Positions 39,076 through 50,900 of a stretch of DNA of 64,000 nucleotides are shown one piece after another; position 1 is the stretch's first letter; every line of letters begins with the position of its first letter. Under the pieces are notes generated by a model. That model had not been told where the DNA came from, searched no databases, and saw nothing but the letters and a program-made list of their open reading frames with translations. Both the position numbers and the translations under genes were made by a program. Origin of the DNA: Apteryx mantelli (Eukaryota > Chordata > Aves > Apterygiformes > Apterygidae); the NCBI RefSeq assembly GCF_036417845.1, contig NC_089994.1, positions 17,006,001 to 17,070,000 on the forward strand, read 5' to 3'.

Positions 39076-40693
39076 AAAAGTCTCTTTCATTTATATGGAA
39101 GTCTCAAAAAAAAAAAAAAGACCAAGTTGGTCATTTTGAGTTTCATACAATCAAACTCATTTTCTTCAGATTATTTCTTTATTTGATACTTAGAGTACTC
39201 AATTTCATTATGTTAAAGTGCACCCAGTTTGGTAGGGGTACTAGACCTCTGTCCTGTAGAACTGAGTCTAGCTGAGGTACTTCATGCTGAGCAACCAAAA
39301 AGACTGGATTATCAGTATCCAGTTTTACAAAAGTTGGCTTACATTTACAATGAAATAATGCTTCAGCACACAATATCCATTACAAATGTCACACTAAGCC
39401 TCGCATATGGTTCTGGAATAATTATAAGTAGTTAAACCAAAAAGATGAATTTGGAAGCCTTCATGCATTAGTTTTTCAGAACTTCTCTTGTAACAATGCA
39501 ACACACTTTGTATTCTTAGCTATTTCCTACTTAAATACAACTATTTTGGAGCCATAAATTCACATCAAGGTCTCTTTGCATTTAGCCACTGAAGTTAATT
39601 AGCTAAATGGCAAGTAAACTACTTTGGGAACATAATGATCATGACTTGGTGCAAATTCAACATGTATTTTCAGCTCCAAAACGTTTATGGAATGAGTAGC
39701 AAATTCTGACAGAAACAGGCCAGAAAGAGCACTGTAGGCATTTGATAGCTGACAAAGCAAATCATAAACAGCATGTACTGCTATAACAGCCTCTGTAGTG
39801 GTCACTTTTAAGCTGAATTGATTATCTTAACGTTGCTTAAGAATTCAACTGCACTGTTCAGTGATTAGACTATGGGATTACACAGGTATCTTCAGGTATC
39901 ATTTAAGCTGAAGTGAATAGAATTTAAGAGAGAATTTAAATGGAATACAGAAGATAAAGAGAATTAAGGGAATTTAAGAATTTAATAAAATAAGGGTCTG
40001 TATTTTGGAGTCTATATGTGACTACTCATTCAACGCAGAGCAATTAGGAGAAAGAAAGCATTTAAGCATTACTCAGCATTTAAAAACACAACTTTAGTCT
40101 TATTCTGTCTTCCAGAAACCATGGATTTTGATGTCCATTGAGCAAGGAATATGATGATGTGAATACATTCTTTAAGTACATCACTCCAATAAGAAGAGAC
40201 ACCAGAAAAATATGCATCATTTAGTTCCATGTTTATGTGCCACGAGAGCCTATTTATTTGGATTACTAGGTGCTATGCTTACTGCCAGCATCAAAATATA
40301 TGGACTGGTAGGTGCCTATCAAATTGGTGTTTTGTACTTCATTTTTAAGGATAGGAAAGATTTTGTATTTAAAACTTGGATAATAGCTCAGTTTATCAGG
40401 TGCAAGAAATAAAAAGAATTCAGAACTTTCTCCTAAGCATACAGTTTGCACATACTGGTATAATAATAAAAAAAATAATAATAATAATGAAAGAATATCC
40501 CATAGCTTATATAGAATCATTCTTCTTATGACACTTGAATATATTCCACTTCAGCACATTCCAGCCCAATCCAACATAACCCTCACATAAATTCTAGACA
40601 AGTATACACTTCACAAAGGCAAATTCTCATCCTGCTTGAGCCACAAAGCCTCACTTTCTCGTACTGTTTTACAATTCTTAATATGAATGTGAA

Positions 40694-40712
40694 TTTTTTT
40701 TTTTTTTTTTTT
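40694..40712. repeat. T19 homopolymer
   Basis: Nineteen T on the plus strand in CLIP1 intron 1. An A-tail of a retroposed copy is possible, but no flanking duplication or element body was recognised. Confidence 0.85.
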
Positions 40713-43700
40713 AGGGACAGACTCTTGAATAAGTTCATCTCTGATAATTTAATAGTTACACCTAATTAAACTAAATGGAATGAAAGCAATCCATCACTCT
40801 TCTGAAGTGCCTTCAGAGACACCACCAGTATGACTCCAGGAAATTACTTTAGTATGCAAGCTTTAGAATTTCTGCGTAACTCAAAATACAATTTACTCTG
40901 GCTATCTTAAAGATACAAAACCAAAAGGTTTTAATAAGTTGGGAAGTACGCCCATTAGCATGACACAGTTCTTTTGACAGTATCATTAGTCTGATGAACA
41001 TAACTTGAGGCAAAGAATGGCTGATAAATTACTCAAATTGTATCACATCTACATGATCACCAGTGGAGATCTTGCAAATCTTTGAACTCTGTTACAGAGG
41101 GCACCGGTTTAGATAAAAATTACTTAGTCTGAAGCAACTATTATGTTCAGTGAAACAAAGACACCCAAAGAATACTCAAAATAGCCCCAAGACTGTAATG
41201 TAAACACTAGGTGTTGTCATCACTCATACCTCTATCAGGCAACCATCACACCACAGTTTAAGGACTTCCCCAAAAATAGCTCTGGTTTCTTTGTATCTGC
41301 AAAGGATGAATCTCTGTTTCTTTAAAAACTTGGAAGACACTCCTATCTTATTGCACACTTACAGGGACTTAGGAAGAACAAATCTTATTTGGGAAGCAAT
41401 CCAAAAGTCCCACAATGTTGACCTCATTAGCTCTAATAACATTAATCTAGAACTCAACCAGTAATTTTAGAGTTGTTTCTTAACTGAAACAGATAGTAGA
41501 TGCTATATCTCTAGGTTGTACAGATGACTCGAACAGTTTTCTTTTCAGCATGAGTTCACAGACCTGTAACATATTAAGGACCAAAGGCTTTTAGCTTATC
41601 TTCCAACCTCAAGGCCTTTATATGATAGCCAGGCCTGCATACAGCTCTGTTTCTCCTTTTGAACCTGCTGGTTAATTTAAACTAGATTAAATAAAAGGCA
41701 GGAGGTTTCTGAGAGAATTACATTCTTACAAGTTCCACAGAAGAGACCAACAGGTAGATGGGAGACTTGCGTTCAAATAGTCTTGAGTTTCTCCCAGTGA
41801 CTTCAGATCAGATCAATTAATTATTAAAGCTAAATGGAAAAGCCAAAGTGTTGCCACCAATACATTTAGCAGCACAAGATTATCAGTATACATGAAGATG
41901 ATATAAAATTTGAATATAATACAGTTAGAAAGGCAAGCACCATGAGACACATCTACTGAAAATTACATGTTTTTAGCGACATCGCTAAATGGCTAAATAA
42001 GAGACATGGCTGTCTCTCTACCATGGAAAGGGAAGGATCTTCACCGCAAACAGAATAGACTGGATTCTCTCTGCCTATGTTTGGGAGAAAAAGGCAGGAC
42101 AAATTCCTGTGGCTGAGAAACTGTACTATGAACAAGGAGATAATTCAGATGAAAGACAGTAAAAGGCTTAGGGTCTCAAACCATCAGTCAGACATTACAA
42201 TGATGCCATGAGAAAGGTAATTCATTAAAGCTTCTGTTCTGTTTATGGATTTTAATTCTGTATCAAGGACATTTTAAGTCACCCCATCTTATCATTCTGT
42301 AACCTACTATGCTCATCCAGATTCCTAACAGTTTTGAGAGCCTCAGTAAAAAAAAAAGTATACCACTGAAACATGAAGACTTAGATTATTGAATACGGAG
42401 CATCAATAAGAGAGGACTCCTAATGTCTGTAACAGTTTAAAGTTATTTTTGGGTAGCAATATTATAAGTAATTCTTTCTAAATCTATGTAGCTTTTAGAA
42501 AGATTCCCACCTTTAATTAACAAAGGAAGAGCTAATAACTGTTAAAAAGCCAAAAAATTCACAGAAGATACGATGCAAACTCTAACACTTCACATTGCCA
42601 GTGTACACATGCATTATAAAAATGTCACTGCTAGAGTCTATTAAAAGACTAGAAAGCACATGATCCTCCTAAACACACATCATTCTCTACAGAATGAGTC
42701 AAGGATTGAGAAGGCGAGAAAGTTTTCAGCTGAGAAAGTAAATTACCACGTCTTCTGATAAGCCCGTTATCAATACTTATTATTCTTCCTCATTTTTTTT
42801 CCCAAGGAGATTCACAACTGGGTTTTCAACAGCCCTCCATTTCAATAACAAAAAGAGTATTTTATTTGACTATCAGCACTGGCTTCTCCTGATGATAATG
42901 CACTTTAACTATCTTAGTAAGTGCATTCAGTCCACAACAGCAATTATGATTTTGGAACGGTAGAACATAAGCTAAGTTATTTGAGATCTAAAGTTTAAAT
43001 GAAAGTTTGAAAAGGAAAATATCATCTCCTGTCATCCTCAAAACCAAGTACATATAAACAAGGACATACGGCTACTAACTGATATAATTACAACTGAAGT
43101 AGCTGAAGCAAAGATGCCACTTTTTTACAGTAAGAATTTAATTCTGATAGACTTGGATGAAACTGTAACTATTTCACACTTCTTGAAAACAAAGTCAGCA
43201 ATCCTTTTTTAGCTCTCAGTGTTCTTACCCTTTTAAATAGTACCATGACTGCTACAGGGCTGGCATATAATAAACTAGAAGCACAAATACAGAGCTTAGA
43301 TAAATATTGCTCTGATTCAGTGGATCCTGCTGTCAAGCATAGAAGCAGAATGACAGAGACAGATAAGCCAACTCTATCACTGAGTTTCGCTCATTGTCTT
43401 GCAATTTCTCATCAAAATAATCTAAAAATACAGACAGCGAGAATATAAAGATTAAGAAAACTGCACAGCTTTTAATGGTGTTTCTCCTTAGAAAAATAGA
43501 GTGGAGATATGTTTCAAATTAAATGAATGGTACCATTCACCCAAAGACCTCATGTCTGAGTTTGTACAGGACAGTTGACCAGGACCTCCAGGTGGAAAAC
43601 TGTTAGGCAGGTGGTAAGGCAGAAACTAGTACATTCTGTTTGTAGAATACTTCTTTTAAATCCTTTCCAATCTTTCTGAAGCCATGGACTAGATACCAGA

Positions 43701-45379
43701 TTTGTGGATATTTTAAGTGTCAACTGTGCCACTCCCCCAGGTCATGTGAGTGCAGCATCACTTTGCAAAAGTGCCTGTATAAGCCAGGCACCTGGACAAG
43801 CACAGACATAATAGTGGATGTTTGAAACCATCAGAGGCAGGAACCATGCTGCCAACAGAGCTGGCTTCAATTCTGCTGGTCAAGAAGAACGAAATGGTTG
43901 CTCCAGTAGAAATTGGCACCCAGCTCAGGGCAGCTGAGATTACAGCTAATGCAGGATATAATTGCCTTTCATTAAATAACAAAACACCATCCAACTGAAG
44001 CATTTCTAAACATGCCAGTCCAATAAGGATTCCAGTGCATTACTTTTTTATACATGCCAGCAGAGCCAGTAGTCCCCAAGGAATGCCAAAGGATTAAACA
44101 AGAGCTGCATTCATTCATGGCCATCATGTTCAAACATTAGAGAACTTGCATTTAACATAGAGAGTTAACATTTGACCTGAATGTTTTAGAGAGAAAGAGA
44201 AACGTAGTTTTGAAAATTATATTGGCAAGACAGATCGCTCTATTTCTATTGAACGAAGATCTATTTTAAGATATTCTCAGTCACTCCCCAAGAGAAACTT
44301 TAACATGGCCAAAAAGATAAACAGAGAAACACTAAAGAAATTATCCAACCTGTCCAACCTAAGTAAACAAAGGCTATCCTGGATATTCACATTCATACAG
44401 AAAGTCATATTAATCAGCATATATTGGCACTGTTCCATCTTACAGTATATTCACAGGAGGAAAGAGGTTGTTTATTCCCTATAGTACACCTCTGTGATGA
44501 TAATACAAGACAGATGTTTCCCCCCACACACTCCAACGCACTTGAAAGTTGAAGTCTTCTCTTTGAAAGGAACCATACAAATTCTGTAAAACTAAGAAAA
44601 GTACTTCCATGATTTAAGAATTATGTGGAGGTTTTGAGATCTTTCTTTCCTTAAACAGAAAACAAACAACTGAATTTCTTTACAGTATTTGAATGTCAAA
44701 CTTCAGAACACATTGCCAAACTCTAACATTCAAAAACTAATGATTTTATACCATATAGTAACAAAGACACATGTGAGAATTTTTTGTCCAATTACAACTC
44801 TAACATATCATCTCCCTCTTGATCCCTAAAAATATGGACATTAAAGGTCATGTTTCCAAGCTTTTCTGCTTCAGCCAACATATCTCTCTCCCTCGAATAC
44901 ACACAAAACTTTAGTGCACTATTTAGTGCACTTTAGTACACACAGGAAATCTTCTAGTGTGTATTAAGGACTGGTTGGGAAGAGAGAACCCCAAAATGCC
45001 ATAATCTTACACCAAGAACTAATAATCTTCTATGCATTTTCCAGTCATTCTATTTTCAGTATGCCATGAGACAGTTTTGCCAGTAACTGAACAGTTATAC
45101 ATTCCTTAGACTAAGATACCTTGTTGTTAAGGAAAAAAATTATTATTTTTTTTTCCACTGTATTTAATTTGCTGTCTTGTTACATGCTGCAGCAGGTGCA
45201 CACAGACACACACTTAAGAAAAATCATTCTCTGGCATTGCTATTTTCAGAATTGCGTGTATATTTCTGCTCTTAAAATAAAATTCTTAGCAAGCAGCAGG
45301 CATAACGGCACTTCCTTTTTTGTAGCTCTTTTTTTCTTCCTACATATTAATACAGACATCATGTGTTTTTAAATCTTTC

Positions 45380-45520
45380 CGCTCAAAGATCTCAAAGCAA
45401 CTCATGAACTTTCACAAATCCCTAGGAGGTACTGCCTCCATTCTACAAACTGGGTAAGTAAGCAAGGGGGAGAAAAAAAAACCCTCTTCATCTCTCAAGT
45501 CATATTTTTAGTCAGGGACA
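45380..45520 (+). mobile_element. possible old MIR/L2-type repeat scrap
   Basis: The run CTCAAAGCAACTCATGAAC, then GGAGGTACTGCCTCCATTC, TACAAACTGGGTAAGTAAGC and a downstream CAAGTCATATTTTTAGTCAG resembles the classic conserved tail of MIR/L2-related elements. Very diverged. Confidence 0.3.
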
Positions 45521-46616
45521 TACACAGTCACAGACTACATTTTTTCCTCCATGTTGTGTTTTGGAAGAGCTTTTTTTGGTGGTTTGTTTTTTAAACACAT
45601 ACACAAAGGTGCTACAATGAGCGGGAAAATATAACTCCTGGTTTTAATGCAGCAGGAACCATATTAATGGGATGGTAACCAAAACGATTACCTTGAGCCC
45701 CATGACAGCCGAGGCATTGAAAAGAGAACACTAAATTGCCTTAGGTAGCAGCACTAGAGATAGAGTGGAAAGCAGGAGGGGCCTACAGCATAGCCTTTGT
45801 CAGGAGATCCCACAAGTCTAACACCGGCTCCGAACATGGCCGAGCTGCCCTGAGCAGCGAGGTGATACGTGGGCATCTCATCTGCAGGTCAGTAGCTCCC
45901 AGAAACGAGGCAGGCATAGGGAGCAGAACTTAAAACTAAAAAAAGTCAAGGTAAACTATAAGCCAATTCATCAATCAGGAAAAATGACAGCATATAGTAA
46001 ATAAGTGTGGGATGCTGAAAACTGTAAGTCAGCATTCAGCATGAAATACTAGGACCCCACCTCCGCAGAACCATCTACTCAAAGCACAAGTAACCAAGCA
46101 CAGCTCCGCACCTTCCAAGACGGAAAGGTAACATCCACGCGGAGAACGCATTCAAACCAAAGGCCCTACCTGCCCCTCACGGATCACGAAGATGACACCC
46201 GAGCGCTTTGCGCGGCAGAGCGACGCGGGCCCGAGCAAGCCCCCATCCCGCTACGGCGGCGCCCACGCTGCCGCACGCACCGGTTGATCCCGATTTCCGC
46301 CCCAGCGCAGCGACGCCGCCAGCCTCGAGCGTGCAAAGCGCGGCCGGACCCCGGCGCAGCCGAGAGCCGGCCCCGTCCTGGCGGCGCCACGGTGAGGGAA
46401 GGCCACGCGCGAGGGGAACCCAGCGAGCCCGAGCGCGCGGGCCGCCTCGCCAGCGAACCAGCCAAACCGGCTGCTGTCACCTCGGCAGCGACGCGGGGCC
46501 ACGTGCCAGGGCGACACTCGCCGCCTCCCCGGGCCAGGCGCCCGCAGCGATGGACGATGCACAGCCCGGCTGCCCAGGGCCCGCGCACCGGCCAGCGGCG
46601 CAGGATCGTTCCTGCC

Positions 46617-46870
46617 TCGCAGGGTCCCTCAGCACCCTCGGGCATCAGCACAGGGTCCCTCAGGGCCTCCCAGACCAGCACAGGGTCCCTCAGGCATCAG
46701 CAGAGGGTCCCTCAGGGCCCCCCCCCTCAACCACCACAGGGTCCCTCAGGCATCAGCAGAGGGTCCCTCAGGGCCCCCCCCCTCAACCACCACAGGGTCC
46801 CTCAGGCATCAGCAGAGGGTCCCTCAGGGCCCCCCCCCCAACCACCACAGGGTCCCTCAGGGCCCTCCCC
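46617..46870. repeat. minisatellite, 56-bp unit, three full copies plus partial copies
   Basis: Near-identical units start at 46681, 46737 and 46793 (56, 56 and 55 bp; the last has one base fewer around its C-run). Each contains two GGGTCCCTCAGG blocks, a GCATCAGCAG block and a CCCCCCC/CAACCACCACA block. Degenerate GGGTCCCTCAG copies extend on both sides. Confidence 0.95.
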
Positions 46871-47248
46871 ACACGCACAGCCGTCACTGGGCCCCTCCAC
46901 ACCCCAACATAAGGTCCCTCAGCACCCCGCCACCCCGCAGACTGGGCTCCCCCCTACGTCCCCCCCCCCCACTCACCTCACAGACCGAGCTCTTCCCGCC
47001 ACAGCGGGGTCCCGCCCCCCCCCCACACACACAGACCGGGCTCTCCCAGGACCTCCCCCCCGCCCGGCGCCTCACCGCTGGCCACGCCGCTCCCGCCGCG
47101 GCCCAACGCCCGCCTGCTCGCTCGCCGCGGGCCCGAGCGGCGGCACACCAGCACGGGAAGCGGAGGCCCAGAGGCGGGAGGCGGCCGGCGGCTCCCCGCT
47201 TCCCTCAGCCTCAGCCGCCGCCGCCCGCCCCCCGCAGCGCGCGCCCGC

Positions 47249-47263
47249 GGGGGGGGGGGGGGG
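47249..47263. repeat. G15 homopolymer in CpG island
   Basis: Fifteen consecutive G on the plus strand, just inside the candidate exon 1 donor at 47280. Could form a G-quadruplex when single-stranded. Confidence 0.85.
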
Positions 47264-47279
47264 CCAGAGGCCGCCTCAC

Positions 47280-47560
47280 CGTTGCTGCCGCCGGCTCCAC
47301 GCCGCCGCCTTCCACGGCCGCCAGCGCCGGGCGCAGCTCCTGCTGCCGCCTCCTCCTCCCTCCCGCCCCTCTGCAGCGGCGGCGGCGCCTCCCCGGCTCG
47401 CGGGGGGCGGGGTGGGCAGACAACGTCTGCGCCCGGCGGGGCCCGCGGCGCCGCGAGGCGGAGACTGCAGCAGAGGGAGCCGCTCCGCCCTGCCGCTCCT
47501 CCCTCCGCGCGCCCCGCCGGCCCTTCTCCCCCGTCCGCCGCCGCCGCCGCTCTCGCCTTT
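47280..47560 (-). other. CLIP1: candidate CLIP1 non-coding exon 1
   Basis: A donor reading GCAACG then GTGAGG stands at 47280 downstream of a GC-rich, GGC-repeat 5'UTR-like sequence. Two rivals exist: GCG/GTGAG ending at 47076 and the textbook GAG/GTGAGT ending at 46977. The transcription start is not identifiable from sequence, so the upper limit is nominal. Confidence 0.35.
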
Positions 47561-47900
47561 GTCTCCCCCTCCGCTGCCTCCTTTGTTCGCCCGCGGGCAG
47601 CGGGAGGCCGCGGCTGGGTCCCCGCCGAGGGGGCCGCGGCGGGAAAAGCCGCTCGGCTTAATCCTGCCTCCTTCCCCCGGCCTCCCTCTGCCGCTGAGCC
47701 GCCCGCGGCCCGGGCAGGCCCCGCAGCGCCCGCCGAACGCCGGGGGCCGCCGCAGCCCCCCGCGCGGGGCGAGCGCGGAGCTGCCGGGATCCCGCGGCGG
47801 GCGGCGACTCGGTCCGGCCGCTCCCGGTCATTCCCCGCTCCGGCCGGCGCCGGCGGAGGGAGAAGGAGCGGGGAGAGGAGACGGAGCGCGCTTGAATAAC

Positions 47901-50900
47901 TTCGCTTGCCAGGTTTTCTCCGTTTTCCTTTTGTCTCGATACCCACAACTGTGTCTTCCCTTTCTCCAGACTACAGAATATTTTAATTTGCATTCGGCTT
48001 ATCGAGGAGCGCGTGGGGACCTGGCATTGCCCCGTTTCTAAACTTTAAACAGCCACGTCAGTAGCTCCAACGCCATCAGCAACAATTTTGGATCAATGTT
48101 CAAGGTTGAATGAAAGACTTCTGCTTCACTTCTCTACCTCTTATAAATATGTAAGAGACCCAGCCAGCATTGGCCTAAACTTCTGAATTAATCACAAAGC
48201 AAACCTCAGTTTGCAGGCTCATAGATCATTTGGTTTATGCATGATACTCTTCAAACAAAAGGGTGATGAGAAAGCAATTCCATTCCTGGAAAGTGATTGG
48301 AATTTGTGTTTCATTTTGACTCCATTCTTTGGCATTAATCCAGCATGTTAAAGCACAAAGTGGTGTGACGCAGTCCCCCAAATAAAAGGTTTCAAACAGA
48401 TCAGCATTTAGCAATGCTTGTTATAATTTCACTTCCTAAGTGTTAAATAGAAGCTCTTCCTGTGACCTTTAGATGTTAATCGAAACAGATACTCAAAGTC
48501 ACATACAGCCACCATTCTTCCTCCTTGCAAAATTTTATAAAGTTTTGCTGAGTAAAAACTTTAGAGTTTAAATATTAGATTGCATTTAAAAGTAAGAGCA
48601 GGACCTGCAAGCGATGGCTTAAAACAAGAATACGACCCTGCAACTCCTACCTATGCAAATATGCCTAAACACAACGATTTTTAATTAGGGTAAAAGCTAG
48701 AGACTTAGGCTCTAACTTTTATAAAACATCTACATGAAATAGCTGTTGGCTTGTGAGCTACAGTTGTGACCCTGTTTGTTTCTGGTATCATAAATTTGAG
48801 CTTTCTGTGCTGATCAAATGCTAATAACAATGTGTTTCCCTCTAATACATTGTTTTCTATAGGTCCCCATTACTACTTTGATTTTTTTGTCTCAGGGTTT
48901 ATTTATTAACATGTAGGTAGATTTCAAAGAGCATTCAGCTTGCTGCACAACATTAAATTTTTATTTAATATTAGCCTAATGTATTTAGTATAAAATCAGC
49001 AAGTAGAAGTCAGCTTACTACTGAAGAAAAAAACTAAGAGTTGCAGCTTCGCTCTGCTCTTGCAGAACTTCATATTCAAGCTTTAGTCAGTTTGATGTTA
49101 GAGTAAAGCTTCCTTCTATATTGCCTATGAGAGACATACCTAGTAGATTTTGTAGTGCTTACAATAAAAGTCCAACAAACTCAGGTAGTTTGTTTAAATA
49201 GATTCTTAGAAGCACTCCAGTGTCAAATTTCCCCAGAGCTCTATGAAGTAAGAAGTAGTAATGAACTAGCACATGGGAATTTAAGTGGAAAAATAGCAAC
49301 CTAGAAGAATATTACTTTTATTTGCAGGTTGAATCAGGCTAAGTAAAACGCAAGCAGTAAAATAGAAACTGGGCTGAACGCATAGCAGAAATGTGACTCA
49401 AACATTTGTAATACCTTTCTTCACTTCCTTGCAAGAGTGAAGCTAAAAATGTCCTGTTTCTAAAACAGAACTGAGAATGATTTTGCATAGTTAAAAAGCT
49501 TCAACCTATAAAGAGGCTGTACACTTGTTTCTGCATGCAATTCTAGTGAACAGAACCATAGCTGCAAGATCAAAGTCATCTGGTAGGAAACAAGACAGCC
49601 AGTTATCTATCAGTCAATCAGTATCAACCTTCAAACCAAGAAAAAACAGCTTTAGAAAAACTGTAACTAAAGTTTAATGAATTCATCCACATTAGTAATG
49701 TCTGACTTAGTTTCTGTGTACCAGTTTACACTTAGATGGAGATATAAGCAGACTGTGATAATGACAAACATATCTAGTCAGTTCACATCCACTTTGTACC
49801 AATCATTATAAAAAAGGTGCTAGTACTATAAATCATAGTACTATGAAGGACTAAATATGACTGGAAGTCAGCATATCTAATTCTAGTTCTAGTGCCTCTC
49901 TTTTCTGAGCTGCATGAGCAATTAATGTGTTTAGACCTCTTCATGACTATGAAGACAAGCACTGCAGGATGCTCCAGGGAAATGTGGCTGACATAACCAC
50001 TGGCATGTCGGCGACAAGTACGAGGACTACTTTAGATCAAAGAGAAATTATTCTCTTCAATAATACAGGAACATCACTTGAATTTGTTTCTGCCCTTTGT
50101 CATCTTTGTGAAGTGTCCAAAAGTATTTAAGCTTTCAGAATGGCTAAAATTTTATTCTTTAAGAACTGCATTTACGCATGTCCTGACTTAGAGATCCATT
50201 TTTATATTCAAAGGGATATATGTATGCAAGGACGAAGATCCAGAGTACATGTATAATTATTTTTTCATCTGAATGCACTCTTGAATATGTACATATTGCA
50301 ACTCCTACATTGAATTGATGGTCACACGTGCTTCAGAAAAAGCAACTGCCCTTTTAGCAAGAAAGTACTGCTTCACAAATTCTGGTACAGAAATTGTGTG
50401 CTATTATTTCCTGTAGTAGTTTCAGTCTTCACAAAACACAATAGCATTTCTCTCCCTTTTAACCCAAGTGGTGTGTCTTGCTCATATATTTACAGCCATA
50501 TTGATACCAAGGATATTTAGTCTCTTGAAGTCTCATACTTACCCTGGTATTTTTGGCTTTAAATTCTTGACTGAGTAAAACTGACAGCTCATGATTGATA
50601 GGCTAGACTAGACGAAAAACAGTCCTTTTTAGTGTTAAGTATTATATATCAAACTTAGTAATGCCTCCATTCTTTCTAGCATTTCAACTTTTATATTTCA
50701 CTTTTTGTCTGCAAGAAGAGAGCTGCAAAAAATCATGGAGACAAGGTAGTTATTTTCACAGCTAAGTGGCTTGAAGGACTACAAAACTTTTTTCCATTCC
50801 TAATGCACTTACTGTTTTCCTTCACTAGATCAGCAGTCATAGAAGAGCCCTGCAAGTCCACAGTTCTTTTGCTGGAGTGCTACACAAGTCAAATTTTCAT

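Larger units (their letters stand above)
31853..46976 (-). other. CLIP1: CLIP1 intron 1 (about 15 kb)
   Basis: Lies between non-coding exon 1 in the CpG island and the first coding exon. The upper end depends on which donor is used (46976, 47075 or 47279). It holds the 144-bp foldback at 34990-35133, a TTTA array at 35963-35986, a probable hAT-derived scrap near 36205-36290, a CR1 3' end at about 38840-38985, a T19 run at 40694-40712, and an old SINE/LINE-like scrap near 45380-45520. No coding exon recognised. Confidence 0.75.
46180..47900. promoter_or_regulatory. CLIP1: CpG island carrying the CLIP1 promoter
   Basis: About 1.7 kb of very high GC with dense CpG stands out from the AT-rich surroundings. 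GC-box-like GGGGCGGGG occurs near 47405-47413. A G15 run lies at 47249-47263. No TATA box was seen, as usual for housekeeping promoters. It lies about 15 kb upstream of the CLIP1 start codon, where a non-coding first exon is expected. The long open frames here (up to 585 codons on the plus strand) are a by-product of few stop codons in GC-rich DNA. Confidence 0.9.

Noticed and set aside
43550..44003. Minus-strand frames in CLIP1 intron 1 with slightly higher GC
   Set aside because: No recognisable protein or repeat motif, and no splice sites linking them to CLIP1.
46284..48041. 585-codon plus-strand open frame and several overlapping long frames on both strands
   Set aside because: They lie in a CpG island where stop codons are rare, consist of Pro/Ala/Arg/Gly low-complexity text, and include the minisatellite. 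No domain or splice structure supports a protein.
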